Shown in pieces: positions 24,696 through 33,046 of a DNA stretch of 64,000 nt (the stretch's first letter is position 1; each line of letters opens with the position of its first letter). A program made the translations under genes and the position numbers. A model generated the notes under the pieces. That model worked only from the letters and a program-made list of their open reading frames with translations. It had not been told where the DNA came from and made no database searches. The stretch comes from Nocardiopsis suaedae (GTDB taxonomy: Bacteria > Actinomycetota > Actinomycetes > Streptosporangiales > Streptosporangiaceae), in NCBI RefSeq assembly GCF_027706745.1, contig NZ_JAQFWP010000006.1:1-64000 (forward strand), in the 5' to 3' direction.

Positions 24696-25471
24696 GGGGT
24701 GATTGTCTCCGACAGGGAGTCGAGCGCCCGGCCGAACCCCTCGGGGTCCTCCAGGTTGGGCAGGTGGGCGGTGCCGGGCAGCACGGTGAGCCGGGCGCCG
24801 GGGACCAGTTCGCGGATGGCGCGCGCCTCCTCCACCGGGGTGAACGGGTCCTCGGTGCCGACGATGACCACGGTCGGAACGGCGGCGCGGGCCAGGGAGG
24901 GGCGGGGGTCGGCCCGGCGGGCGCGTCCCCGGAGCCCGGCGGCGGCGCCCTGGGGCGGTGCGGCGCACATCATCTCCAGCACGTACCGGGCCAGGTCGGG
25001 GTCGCGGCCGGCGGTGGCGGGGGCGAGCATGCCGGAGAGCAGTTCGTGCGCGTAGGCGTCCATCCCTTCGGCCAGGACGCGGTCGGCGGCGGCGTCGCGC
25101 CGGTCGCGGCCCCCGGGGGTCTCCGGCGGGGCGGAGGTGGCCGCGAGCAGCAGCCCGCGCACCCGGTCGGGGAAGAGGCGGTGGAACTCCATGGCGATCT
25201 GCCCGCCCATGGACAGCCCGCCGACCACGGCCGACTCCAGGCCGAGGCGGTCGAGCAGGGCGGCGCCGTCGCGGGCGAAGGCGTCGAAGGGGGTGGCGTG
25301 CCCGGCGGGCGGGGCCTGGCCGTAGCCGCGCAGGTCGGGGACGAGGGCGCGGTGGCCTGCGGAGGCGAGGCGTTCGGCCTGGGGGCGCCACATGGAGCGG
25401 TCGAAGGGGTGGCCGTGGAAGAGGAGGACGGGCGGTCCGTCCTCGGGGCCGAGGTCGTCGAGGGCGGACAT
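24692..25471 (-). CDS. Alpha/beta hydrolase
   Basis: A 259-residue alpha/beta hydrolase. The oxyanion stretch is LLFHGHPFDRSMWRP, the nucleophile elbow VGGLSMGGQIAMEF, the acid Asp in VIVGTEDPFTPVEE and the His in LPGTAHLPNLEDPEGF. This is the epoxide hydrolase/haloperoxidase-like family. ATG 25471 follows GGAAGGTCC. It starts an operon with the SDR gene. Its promoter (TTGCTC, 17-base spacer, TAGCGT on the minus strand) overlaps the MocR repeats. Substrate unknown. Confidence 0.85.
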   Translation of the reverse strand: MSALDDLGPEDGPPVLLFHGHPFDRSMWRPQAERLASAGHRALVPDLRGYGQAPPAGHATPFDAFARDGAALLDRLGLESAVVGGLSMGGQIAMEFHRLFPDRVRGLLLAATSAPPETPGGRDRRDAAADRVLAEGMDAYAHELLSGMLAPATAGRDPDLARYVLEMMCAAPPQGAAAGLRGRARRADPRPSLARAAVPTVVIVGTEDPFTPVEEARAIRELVPGARLTVLPGTAHLPNLEDPEGFGRALDSLSETITP

Positions 25472-25544
25472 GGGGGACCTTCCGGTGGGCGGTGGCGGAG
25501 GGGGACGTGCGGGCCGCGGGGCCGACGCTAGGCCTGTGCTCGAC

Positions 25545-25595
25545 CTCGGAGCAATGGCCTGGAATGCTCTCGGAGCAATGCGCAACCGCTCCGAG
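25545..25595. promoter_or_regulatory. MocR operator between divergent genes
   Basis: CTCGGAGC occurs twice in direct orientation (25545-25552 and 25569-25576, 24 bases apart) and once inverted as GCTCCGAG (25588-25595). Two direct plus one inverted half-sites are the usual MocR/PdxR layout. The first copy overlaps the -35 region of the hydrolase-SDR operon. Confidence 0.65.
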
Positions 25596-25632
25596 ATCCG
25601 AGCGGAGGGGCCGGAGCGGGGAAGGAGGGCCA

Positions 25633-26985
25633 GTGGGTGCGGAGGACTACCGGGCCGTCGCCGACGCGATCGCCGAGGACATCGCCCGGGGGCGGCTACG
25701 GCCGGGGCAGCGCCTTGCGCCGCAGCGCCGCTTCGCCCGGCAGCAGGGCATCGCCCCCTCCACCGCCGCCCGGGTCTACGGCGAGCTGGTGCGGCGCGGC
25801 CTGGCCGTGGGCGAGGTCGGGCGCGGCACCTACGTGCGTGCCGGGCCGCCGCCCGCCGACACCGCACTGGCCGAGCCCGGCGAGGCGCTGGTCGACCTGG
25901 AGCTGAACTACCTGGTGCTCGACGGGCAGGAGGAGGCGGTCGCCGCCTCGCTCCGGCGGCTCCTGCGCCCGGGGGCGCTCGACGGCGCCCTCCGCCCGCC
26001 GCAGGCCGGGGGCGGGGCCGGCCTGCGGCGGGCGGTCGCGGACCTGCTCGCGCGGGGCGGCTGGACCCCGGACCCGGACGGCGTGCTGTTCGCGGGCAAC
26101 GGGCGCCAGGCGATCGCTGCGGCGCTGGCCGCGCTGGTGCCGACGGGGGAGCGGGTCGCGGTGGAGGAGTTCACCTACCCGGTGGTGAAGGGCATCGCGG
26201 CGCGGCTGGGCATCGTTCCGGTGCCCGCCGCCGTGGACGGGGAGGGGATGGTGCCCGAATCGCTCCGCGAGGTGCACCGGGCCGCGCCGGTGCGGGCGGT
26301 GTACCTGCAGCCGACCCTGCACAACCCGCTGGGGGCGACCATGTCCGGGCACCGCAAGCGTGCGATCGCCCGGGCCGTGGAGGAGCTGGACCTGGCGGCG
26401 GTGGAGGACGCGGTGTACGCGTTCCTCAAGCCGGGACCGGAGCCGTTGGCGGCGCACGCGCCGGGGCGGACCGTAGTCACCGACAGCCTGTCCAAGCGGG
26501 TGGCCCCCGGCCTGACGCTGGGGTTCGCGTGCGCGCCGCCGCGGCTGCGGGACCGGGTGGCGGGGGCGCTGCGGTCGGGGACGTGGGCGGCGACGGGGTT
26601 CGCGTTGGAGACCGCGGCCGGGATGGTCGCCGACGGGACGGTCACGGGGCTGGTCGAGGGCAAGCGGCGGGCGGCGGAGCGGCGCCAGGGCATCGCCGCG
26701 GCGTGCCTGGAGGGGGAGGCGGTCACGGCCGACCCGGGTGCGTTCCACCTGTGGTGGGAGCTGCCGGAGCGGTGGCGGGCGGAGACGTTCACGGCGGCCG
26801 CGGCCCGGCGGGGGATCGCGGTGACCCCGGCGTCGGCGTTCGCGGTCGGACGGGGGCGCTCCCCGGCGGCGGTGCGGCTGGCGCTGGTGGCCCCGGGCGA
26901 GGGGGAGCTGAATGCGGCCCTGGAGGTGTTGGCGCGGTTGGCCCGCTCGGCCCCGGAGGAGGCGTCGGCGGAGGTCAACCGGTGA
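25633..26985 (+). CDS. MocR-type GntR/aminotransferase regulator
   Basis: A 450-residue regulator with an N-terminal GntR winged helix (AIAEDIARGRLRPGQRLAPQ, then TAARVYGELVRRGL) fused to a fold-type I aminotransferase domain. The PLP lysine is visible in VTDSLSKRVAPGLTLGF, and YLQPTLHNPLGATMS is also conserved. GTG 25633 has GGAGGG five bases upstream. MocR proteins sense a PLP-reactive amine or PLP itself and control a divergent gene. Here the divergent genes are the hydrolase and SDR, which implies an amino compound or related metabolite as substrate. Confidence 0.88.
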   Translation: MGAEDYRAVADAIAEDIARGRLRPGQRLAPQRRFARQQGIAPSTAARVYGELVRRGLAVGEVGRGTYVRAGPPPADTALAEPGEALVDLELNYLVLDGQEEAVAASLRRLLRPGALDGALRPPQAGGGAGLRRAVADLLARGGWTPDPDGVLFAGNGRQAIAAALAALVPTGERVAVEEFTYPVVKGIAARLGIVPVPAAVDGEGMVPESLREVHRAAPVRAVYLQPTLHNPLGATMSGHRKRAIARAVEELDLAAVEDAVYAFLKPGPEPLAAHAPGRTVVTDSLSKRVAPGLTLGFACAPPRLRDRVAGALRSGTWAATGFALETAAGMVADGTVTGLVEGKRRAAERRQGIAAACLEGEAVTADPGAFHLWWELPERWRAETFTAAAARRGIAVTPASAFAVGRGRSPAAVRLALVAPGEGELNAALEVLARLARSAPEEASAEVNR

Positions 26986-27217
26986 TGAGGGTCCCGGTGA
27001 CCCGGTCCACGGTCAGGCCGAGGCGGACGACGTGGATCCGGCGGGGGAGTCCGGGGCACGTGACGTCTTTCCCGGTGGAGCGGGTGTCCCTTAGAGGCGT
27101 GGCCAGGGGCCGAGTCGGCGCACAGTGGCCGCGAGTCCGGCTGTGCGGAGGTCGCGAAGGCGGAGCGGGCCGTCCATGTCAGGGACACGCAGAACCGGGG
27201 TCTGGGCCGATATTGAT

Positions 27218-27236
27218 GAGGTTAGGCTAACCGAAT
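27218..27236. promoter_or_regulatory. Iron box (IdeR/DmdR type)
   Basis: A 19-bp site with core AGGTTAGGCTAACC matches the actinobacterial IdeR/DmdR1 consensus at 17 of 19 positions, the two mismatches being symmetrical. It lies 12 bases before the siderophore-binding lipoprotein gene, over its promoter, so the gene should be repressed by Fe(II). Confidence 0.85.
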
Positions 27237-27247
27237 ATCATCTCGGC

Positions 27248-28231
27248 ATGCGCGTATCCCCCACCGTCGCCGCCCCGCTCGCCGCCCTCCTCGTCGTCCT
27301 CGCCGGGTGCACGTCGGGGGCCGATCCGGCTCCGGCGGGGGACACCCGCACGGTCGACTCCGCCGCCGGACCCGTCGAGGTGCCCGCCGACCCCGAGCGG
27401 GTCGCCGTGCTGTGGCGGCCCACCCTCGCCGCCGCCACCCGGCTCGGGGCCGACGTCGTCGGCTCGCTCGGCGACCCCTCCGCCGACGACGGCGGCCTGG
27501 CCCCCTTCCTGCCCGACGGCGCCGAGGCCCCTCCCGTCGTCTCCGGCTCACCCGCCGAAGCCGACGTCGACCTGGAACGCCTGGCCGAAGCCGACCCCGA
27601 CCTCGTCATCGGCGTCTCCACCGACCTCGGCGCCCAGGCCGAGACCCTCCCCGAGCTGGAGGCCATCGCCCCCACGGTCCTGCTGGAATGGACCGGCACC
27701 GAGTCCTGGCGCGGCCACCTGGCCGAGGTCGCCGACGTCCTCGGCGTCCCCGACGAGGCCGACGCCGCCGAGCAGGAGTACCGGCTCGCCGTCGACCAGG
27801 CCCGCACCCGCATCGAGGACGAGGCGGGAGACCCCTCCGCCATCGAGGTGTCCCTCCTGCGCCTGCAGAGCCCGCAGGAGATCCGCATCGAGACTCCCGC
27901 CTCCTTCCCCGGGCAGATCGCCGACGACCTGGGGCTGGCCCGTCCCGAAGGCCACGACGAGCCCGACGCCGACCGCGACTTCATCTCCGAGAGCTACGAG
28001 AACCTGGAGCGCGCCGACGCCGACGTGCTGTTCGTACTCTCCGGAAGCGGCTACGAGGACGCCCCCACCTCCTACGGCTCGGGTGTGTGGGCCGAACTGG
28101 GCGCGGTCCGGGACGAGCGCGTCTACGCCGCCGACTACGACCACTGGGGCGCCTCCAACCACTACGCCGCGCTGCGCGTCGTGGAGGAGATGGCCGACGG
28201 GGTCACCGGGGAGGCCGATCCCGCGCTGTGA
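27248..28231 (+). CDS. Iron-siderophore ABC transporter substrate-binding lipoprotein
   Basis: A 327-residue class III binding protein (FecB/FhuD-like). The signal peptide ends in a lipobox LAGC (Cys20). The mature protein has VPADPERVAVLWRPTLAAAT, EADPDLVIGVSTDLG and a C-terminal AADYDHWGASNHYAALRVVE. It is anchored outside and should capture a ferric siderophore. There is no permease or ATPase gene beside it, so it must work with a system elsewhere. The iron box overlapping the promoter agrees with this. ATG 27248 is chosen from the signal peptide. Confidence 0.9.
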   Translation: MRVSPTVAAPLAALLVVLAGCTSGADPAPAGDTRTVDSAAGPVEVPADPERVAVLWRPTLAAATRLGADVVGSLGDPSADDGGLAPFLPDGAEAPPVVSGSPAEADVDLERLAEADPDLVIGVSTDLGAQAETLPELEAIAPTVLLEWTGTESWRGHLAEVADVLGVPDEADAAEQEYRLAVDQARTRIEDEAGDPSAIEVSLLRLQSPQEIRIETPASFPGQIADDLGLARPEGHDEPDADRDFISESYENLERADADVLFVLSGSGYEDAPTSYGSGVWAELGAVRDERVYAADYDHWGASNHYAALRVVEEMADGVTGEADPAL

Positions 28232-28350
28232 CGGCGCGGCCCGGTCCGTCCGGCCCTGTCCGCCCGGCGTCAGCGGCCCCTCAGCGCTGTCAGCCTTCCA
28301 TAAGCGCCGGGGGCGACCATGGGGAAAGCCCTCCACCCTTGGGAGCGACC

Positions 28351-29544
28351 ATGGCGACCACCGTCCTCATCTCCGGCTGCGGGGTCGTAGGCCCCACTCT
28401 CGCCCACTGGCTCTGCCGCAAGGGCTTCGCGCCGACCGTCGTCGAGCGCGCACCCAAGCCGCGTACGGCCGGCCACCGCCTCGAGGTCGCCGAGCCCGGG
28501 ATCGAGGCCCTGCGGCGGACGGGCGTGCTCGACCGGGTCCGCGCCGTCGGGGACCTGTCCCCCGAGGTCGAGTTCTACCCCTTCGACGGCGGGCGGCCCT
28601 ACGGGATGGAGGTCCCGCCGGAGAGTGCGGGCCTGGCCGTCCGGCGGGGCGAGCTGTGCGCGGCACTGCTCGACCGGGCCCGCGACGACGCCGAATACCT
28701 CTACGACGACTCCATCACCGCCCTGCACCAGGACCCCGACGGCGTCGACGTGCGGTTCGAGCGCGGCCCGGACCGCCGCTTCGACCTGGTCATCGGCGCA
28801 GACGGGCTGCACTCCAACGTCCGGGGCCTGGTCTTCGGCGGGACCACCGCCGACCATTCCCACTACCTGGGCACCCACCTGGTCATCTTCAGCACGCCCA
28901 ACACGCTGGGCGTCCGCGGCAAGGTCATGTTCCGGCCGGGGCCCTACCGGGGCTGCGCCATCAGCGCCTTCCCCGGCGACGAGCTGCTCGAAGGGCTCTT
29001 CCTGTTCCGCGCGGCGCGCCCGATGGACACCCGCGTGTTCACCCCGGAGGAGCGGGACGCGTTCGTCGAGCGCCTCTTCGACGGCCTCGGGTGGCGGGTG
29101 CCGTGGCTGGTGGAGGCCATGCGGGACGCCAAGGACGTCCACTTCGCGCCGTCGCTGCAGATCCGGATGGACGCGTGGAGCAAGGGGCGGGTGGCTCTGG
29201 TGGGGGATGCGGCCTTCTGCCCCGATCCGATGACCGGCCAGGGCAGCGTGCTGGGCCTGGTCGGCGCGATCGTCCTGGCGGGCGAGCTGGCCGCCGCCGA
29301 CGGCGACCACGTGCGCGCGTTCGCCGCCTACGAGGCGGCGATGCGCGGTTTCGTGAAGAGCTCTCAGAGCGTGGGCGGGTACTCCACCGGCTTCGTGGCG
29401 CCGCGCACCGGCAGGGTCGGCATGGCTCTGCGGGACACGTCCATGGTCGCGATGCTGGCGGCGGCCACCCTCGCCTTCCGGCTGGGCCTGCGGCCGCCCG
29501 CCTGGTTCCAAGGCGCCGTGGACATGGCCCGCTACGACACCTGA
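28351..29544 (+). CDS. FAD-dependent monooxygenase
   Basis: A 397-residue flavin monooxygenase of the TetX/salicylate-hydroxylase class. The N-terminal FAD site reads LISGCGVVGPTLAHWLC. GADGLHSNVRGLVFG and VALVGDAAFCPDPMTGQGSV are the DG and GD motifs. It ends in an amphipathic helix-rich tail. ATG 28351 follows GGGAG. It is monocistronic between the iron-binding gene and a recombinase relic. Substrate unknown; related enzymes oxidise tetracyclines or aromatic compounds. Confidence 0.87.
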   Translation: MATTVLISGCGVVGPTLAHWLCRKGFAPTVVERAPKPRTAGHRLEVAEPGIEALRRTGVLDRVRAVGDLSPEVEFYPFDGGRPYGMEVPPESAGLAVRRGELCAALLDRARDDAEYLYDDSITALHQDPDGVDVRFERGPDRRFDLVIGADGLHSNVRGLVFGGTTADHSHYLGTHLVIFSTPNTLGVRGKVMFRPGPYRGCAISAFPGDELLEGLFLFRAARPMDTRVFTPEERDAFVERLFDGLGWRVPWLVEAMRDAKDVHFAPSLQIRMDAWSKGRVALVGDAAFCPDPMTGQGSVLGLVGAIVLAGELAAADGDHVRAFAAYEAAMRGFVKSSQSVGGYSTGFVAPRTGRVGMALRDTSMVAMLAAATLAFRLGLRPPAWFQGAVDMARYDT

Positions 29545-29599
29545 CCCGGTGGACTCGTGACGGACCGCTTCGCCGAGCAGGGGGAGGGCGAGAGCAACC

Positions 29600-29735
29600 G
29601 GGTCGCTGCTCGAGGGTCTGGAGTCGCGTGGTGTGGAGTCGCTGAAGCCGAGCGCGAGCGCATCCTCGCGCGCACCGATGGAGATCGGCTGCGTTCTGTG
29701 GCCGTCGCCTCCGTGCCCGGACTCCTGGACGGGTG
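29600..29735 (+). pseudogene. Possible serine recombinase relic
   Basis: The plus strand reads SLLEGLESRGVE in one frame and then, after a one-base shift, AEAERERILARTDGDRL. These two phrases resemble the region of small serine recombinases around the long helix (LEARGV ... AEFERxLIxERT). No catalytic serine or DNA-binding part remains. The call rests on short similarities only. Confidence 0.35.
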
Positions 29736-29762
29736 ATCCCGCCCGGGGCCGTCTTCGATCAT

Positions 29763-29809
29763 CGAGGCGCCTGTTCCGGCCCTGTAAGGGCGCCGGGGCG
29801 GGCGCCTCG
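29763..29809. terminator. Hairpin between convergent genes
   Basis: Perfect 9-bp arms CGAGGCGCC / GGCGCCTCG enclose a 29-base GC-rich loop that can fold further. It lies between the monooxygenase and the convergent HxlR gene and probably terminates both. There is no U-run, as is usual in this GC range. Confidence 0.5.
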
Positions 29810-29824
29810 CTGTCGTCTGGGCCC

Positions 29825-30220
29825 CTACTCCCCGCGGGCGTCGTGGGCGGTGCGCGCCCGCTCGACCTCGTCCATGCGGTCTTCCAGGAACTCCACCAGC
29901 GTCATCAGGTGCGCGGCGGCGTCCCGTCCCAGGGCCGTGAGGGAGTACTCCACGTGCGGCGGGATCTGGCGGTGCACCTCGCGGTGGACGAAGCCGTCGC
30001 GCTCCAGCGTCTGCAGCGTCTGGGACAGCATCTTCTCGCTCACCCCGTCCACACGCCTGCGCAGTGCGCCGAAGCGCGCGGGCCCCTGGGCGAGCGCGCC
30101 CAGGATCAGTACCGCCCACTTGCCGGTGATGTGCTCCAGCGCCGAGCGCGACGGGCAGCGCTTCTGGAACACGTCGTAGGCCAGGTCCTCGAAACTCACC
30201 TGAGCACGATACCTCCCCAT
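29825..30220 (-). CDS. HxlR-family transcriptional regulator
   Basis: A 131-residue HxlR regulator. CPSRSALEHITGKWAVLILG with the conserved N-terminal Cys, then GVSEKMLSQTLQTLERDGFV and VEYSLTALGRDAAAHLM make the family certain. A single redox-type Cys is present. ATG 30220 is taken; the downstream GTG at 30199 also fits. It is divergent from an NAD(P)-binding oxidoreductase, a frequent arrangement for quinone/aldehyde-responsive HxlR proteins. Confidence 0.88.
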   Translation of the reverse strand: MGRYRAQVSFEDLAYDVFQKRCPSRSALEHITGKWAVLILGALAQGPARFGALRRRVDGVSEKMLSQTLQTLERDGFVHREVHRQIPPHVEYSLTALGRDAAAHLMTLVEFLEDRMDEVERARTAHDARGE

Positions 30221-30250
30221 CCCTCCGCATTGCCGTGATCCAGATCGCAC

Positions 30251-30286
30251 GTACTGCACTTTCGTAAGTACTAACCACTCGTTAGT
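30251..30286. promoter_or_regulatory. HxlR operator candidate
   Basis: ACTAAC-CACTC-GTTAGT (30270-30286) is a perfect 6-bp inverted repeat, preceded by GTACTGCACTTTCGTAAGTAC (first and last five bases complementary). The region lies between the divergent HxlR and NAD(P)-binding genes and is their only AT-rich part. Binding by HxlR would control both. Confidence 0.6.
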
Positions 30287-30332
30287 GTTGCTGGCGGACA
30301 CCGAACGGAACCACCGTCGAAGGAGACCCGCC

Positions 30333-30983
30333 ATGGCCGACATCGCCGTCATCGGAGCCAACGGCACCATCGGATCGCGCATCGTCGACGAGGCCCTGCG
30401 GCGCGGGCACACCGTCACCGCCGTCGTGCGCGACCCCGCCAAGGTCGACCGGGCCGACGACGGGCTCACCGTCGCCACCGGCGACGTGCTCGACACCGCC
30501 GCGGTCGCCGAGGCCGCCAAGGGCAAGGACGTCCTGGTCAGCGCCATCGGCGGCGGCGACGGGGCCGGACACAGGGCGCTCGTCGAGCCCTCCGCCCGCG
30601 CCCTGGTCGAGGCCCTGCGCACGCTCGGCGACCAGGCGCCCCGGCTGATCATGGTCGGCGGCGCGGGCAGCCTCCGCACCGCCGACGGCTCCCAGGTCTG
30701 GGACGCCCCCGGCCTGCCGGACTGGCTGCTGGACATCATGCACGCCCACGGCGACGCCCTGGACTTCCTGCGCACCGTGTCCGACGTGCCCTGGACCAGC
30801 CTGAGCCCCGCCGCCCACATCGCCCCCGGCGAGCGCACCGGCGCCTACCGCACCGCCACCGAGGACCTCGTGGTGGACGGCGAGGGCGAGAGCCGCATCA
30901 GCGCCGAGGACTACGCCGTGGCCCTGATCGACGAGGTCGAGACCCCGGCCCACGTCGGCGAGCGCTTCACCGTCGGCTACTGA
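30333..30983 (+). CDS. NAD(P)-binding (atypical SDR) oxidoreductase
   Basis: A 216-residue atypical SDR. IAVIGANGTIGSRIVDEAL is the NAD(P) loop at the N-terminus. PRLIMVGGAGSLRTADGS and a C-terminal DYAVALIDEVETP are typical of the NmrA/YwnB-like group. ATG 30333 follows AAGGAGA. Transcribed away from the HxlR gene and likely induced through it. Relatives act as flavin or quinone reductases or redox sensors; no substrate can be named. Confidence 0.85.
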   Translation: MADIAVIGANGTIGSRIVDEALRRGHTVTAVVRDPAKVDRADDGLTVATGDVLDTAAVAEAAKGKDVLVSAIGGGDGAGHRALVEPSARALVEALRTLGDQAPRLIMVGGAGSLRTADGSQVWDAPGLPDWLLDIMHAHGDALDFLRTVSDVPWTSLSPAAHIAPGERTGAYRTATEDLVVDGEGESRISAEDYAVALIDEVETPAHVGERFTVGY

Positions 30984-31098
30984 GCACCGGGGAGCGGGGC
31001 GGCGGCGCGGGTGGCGGCCGCCCCGCCGGGGCCGCGGCGGGCTAGGCTTCCTCACCCCGCCTCTCTCCGTAAAGAGCCTTTCCTCATGGAGGCCCCGG

Positions 31099-32076
31099 AT
31101 GGCCGCCCACCCCGCGCTGGAACTGCACCGGCTGGAGGTCCCCTCGCCCCACCTGCTGCCCTTCGCCGTGGGGACCTTCGACAGCATCGGCCCCCTCTCC
31201 CGGGCCGACTACCCCCACCGGCACACCTTCCACGAGATCGTGCTCGTCACCTCCGGGACCGGCCTGCACGTCGTCGACACCCGCCCGCTGCCGGTCACCC
31301 CGCCCAACCTGGGGGTGCTGGCCGCCGGACAGGTCCACCACTGGCAGGGCGCCCGTGGCCTCGACGGGTACGTGCTTCTCCTGGAGGACGCCTTCCTGCT
31401 CGACCGCCCCGACGACCGGGACCTGCTGCGCCGCCTGGCCGCCGAGCGCACCTGGACCGCGCTCGGCCCCCGCGAGCACGCCGAGGCCGCCGCCGTCGTC
31501 ACCGAGATCGCCCGCGAGTTCGACGAGCGCCGCCCCGGCATGGCCACCGTCGTGCGCGCGCTGCTGCACGTCCTGCTGGTGCGCGCCGCCCGGCCGCCCG
31601 GCGCCGGGGGAGGGGCAGCGGGCGGCGCCGCGCGGGCGGACGACGGAGCGGACCTGCGGCCGGACGCACCCGAGTCCGCCACCGGCCTGGCCGGGCGGTA
31701 CCTGGACACGCTGGAGGGCCCCGCCGCGCTGGAGGCGGGCGCCACCGTCGAGCGCATCGCCGACACCCTCGGCGTCACCCCCGGCCACCTGGGCGAGGCG
31801 GTCAAACGCGCCACCGGCCGCACCCCCGGCGCCCTGCTCCGCCAGGCCCGGCTGTTGGAGGCCAAGCGCCTGCTGGCCTGCACCCGGCTCACCGTCGCCG
31901 CCGTCGCCCGCGCCTCCGGGTTCACCGACCCCGCCTACTTCTGCCGCTTCTTCCGCCGCGAGACCGGCACCACCCCCGGCGCCTTCCGCACCGCGGCCCG
32001 CATCGACACGGGACCCGCGGCAAGCACAACGCCGCCCGCGGAACGTCCATCGCACACGGGAGGTGACGCGGCGTAG
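31099..32076 (+). CDS. AraC-family transcriptional regulator
   Basis: A 325-residue AraC regulator. The N-terminal cupin has FAVGTFDSIG and PHRHTFHEIVLVTSGTGLHV. The C-terminal double helix-turn-helix is VERIADTLGVTPGHLGEAVK then TVAAVARASGFTDPAYFCRF. A glycine/alanine-rich linker (about 165-200) separates the domains. ATG 31099 is 7 bases after GGAGG; ATG 31086 is the alternative. Transcribed toward the intradiol dioxygenase gene 80 bases on, which may be its target. Confidence 0.87.
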   Translation: MAAHPALELHRLEVPSPHLLPFAVGTFDSIGPLSRADYPHRHTFHEIVLVTSGTGLHVVDTRPLPVTPPNLGVLAAGQVHHWQGARGLDGYVLLLEDAFLLDRPDDRDLLRRLAAERTWTALGPREHAEAAAVVTEIAREFDERRPGMATVVRALLHVLLVRAARPPGAGGGAAGGAARADDGADLRPDAPESATGLAGRYLDTLEGPAALEAGATVERIADTLGVTPGHLGEAVKRATGRTPGALLRQARLLEAKRLLACTRLTVAAVARASGFTDPAYFCRFFRRETGTTPGAFRTAARIDTGPAASTTPPAERPSHTGGDAA

Positions 32077-32156
32077 TCTCAGGGCTCCCGAGGGGTACCG
32101 GCCGGATCCCGCGCCCCCTCTTCCGTCCCCTCCCCACCCCGCAGGAGGAGCCCGCC

Positions 32157-32792
32157 GTGGCCGACAGCACCGACAGCACGCCCACCCGCAAGACGATGCT
32201 CAAGGCCGCCCTGGCCGCCGGCGCCGTGCTCGGCGCCGCCGGGGCCGGCGCCGCACCCGCCCTGGCCCGCGACCGGGTCGGCGAACGGATGCTCGACCCC
32301 ACTCCGGCCTGCGACGACGGTGACGACCCCACGCCGCCGCAGACCGAGGGCCCCTACTTCAAACCGGACTCCCCGCGCACCGGCGACCTGAGGATCCCCG
32401 GCGACCCCGGCATGGCACTGGCGGTCACCGGCCTCGTCTTCACCCGCGACTGCCGCCCCGTGGCCGGGGCCCTGCTCGACTTCTGGCAAGCCGACTACTA
32501 CGGCGCCTACGACAACGCCGGCTACCGCTACCGGGGCCACCAGTACACCGGCGCCGACGGCGCGTTCGCGCTGTCCACCATCGTCCCGGGCCTGTATCCG
32601 GGCCGCACCCGGCACATCCATGTGAAGGTGCAGGCGCCGTCCCGTCCGGTGCTGACCACGCAGCTCTACTTCCCGGGCGAGCCCCGCAACGACACCGACC
32701 TCATCTTCGACCCCCGCCTGCTGATGGACGTGCGCGACGACGGGGCGGGCAGGGCCGCCGCCTTCGACTTCGTCCTCGACTCCACGTCCTGA
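32157..32792 (+). CDS. Exported intradiol ring-cleavage dioxygenase
   Basis: A 211-residue dioxygenase-fold protein. The iron ligands are in LDFWQADYYGAYDNAG and YRYRGHQYTG (Tyr) and PGLYPGRTRHIHVKV (Tyr and two His), as in protocatechuate 3,4-dioxygenase-like enzymes. TEGPYF is also conserved. Before it lies a signal-like stretch TRKTMLKAALAAGAVLGAAG ending in ALA, so it is likely secreted; relatives of this exported type are found in soil actinomycetes and may act on lignin-derived catechols. GTG 32157 follows GGAGGAG. Neighbour of an AraC regulator. Confidence 0.85.
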   Translation: MADSTDSTPTRKTMLKAALAAGAVLGAAGAGAAPALARDRVGERMLDPTPACDDGDDPTPPQTEGPYFKPDSPRTGDLRIPGDPGMALAVTGLVFTRDCRPVAGALLDFWQADYYGAYDNAGYRYRGHQYTGADGAFALSTIVPGLYPGRTRHIHVKVQAPSRPVLTTQLYFPGEPRNDTDLIFDPRLLMDVRDDGAGRAAAFDFVLDSTS

Positions 32793-32806
32793 GCGGCGGC
32801 GCGCCC

Positions 32807-32823
32807 CGGCGCCTGTGGCGCCG
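32807..32823. terminator. Hairpin after the dioxygenase gene
   Basis: CGGCGCC-TGT-GGCGCCG forms a perfect 7-bp stem with a three-base loop, 14 bases after the stop. The remaining 220 bases to 33046 hold nothing I can identify. Confidence 0.55.
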
Positions 32824-33046
32824 TTCCGAAGTCCCCGCCCCGACCGCACCGGGGCGGGGGCCCGAACGCGTGGAGGAGCGGAGCCGGGGCCGTGCGTACC
32901 GGGGACGCGCTCCGGACACCCGCGGTACGCCCGCCGTGCCCATCGGCGGGACTGCGGGCACCGCGTGACGCCGCCGCCGGACCGCCGCCGGACCGCAGCC
33001 GCCGAAGGCTCCGCCCCTTCCGCGGACGCCGCCGGGTGCGGGGACG

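Noticed and set aside
26986..27100. Minus-strand peptide ending VVRLGLTVDRVTGTLITG
   Set aside because: Looks like a protein C-terminus but too short to assign, and no start is visible.
28232..28350. Repeated phrase GGGCGACCATGGG / GGAGCGACCATGG before the monooxygenase
   Set aside because: Probably a small local duplication around the start codon; not clearly functional.
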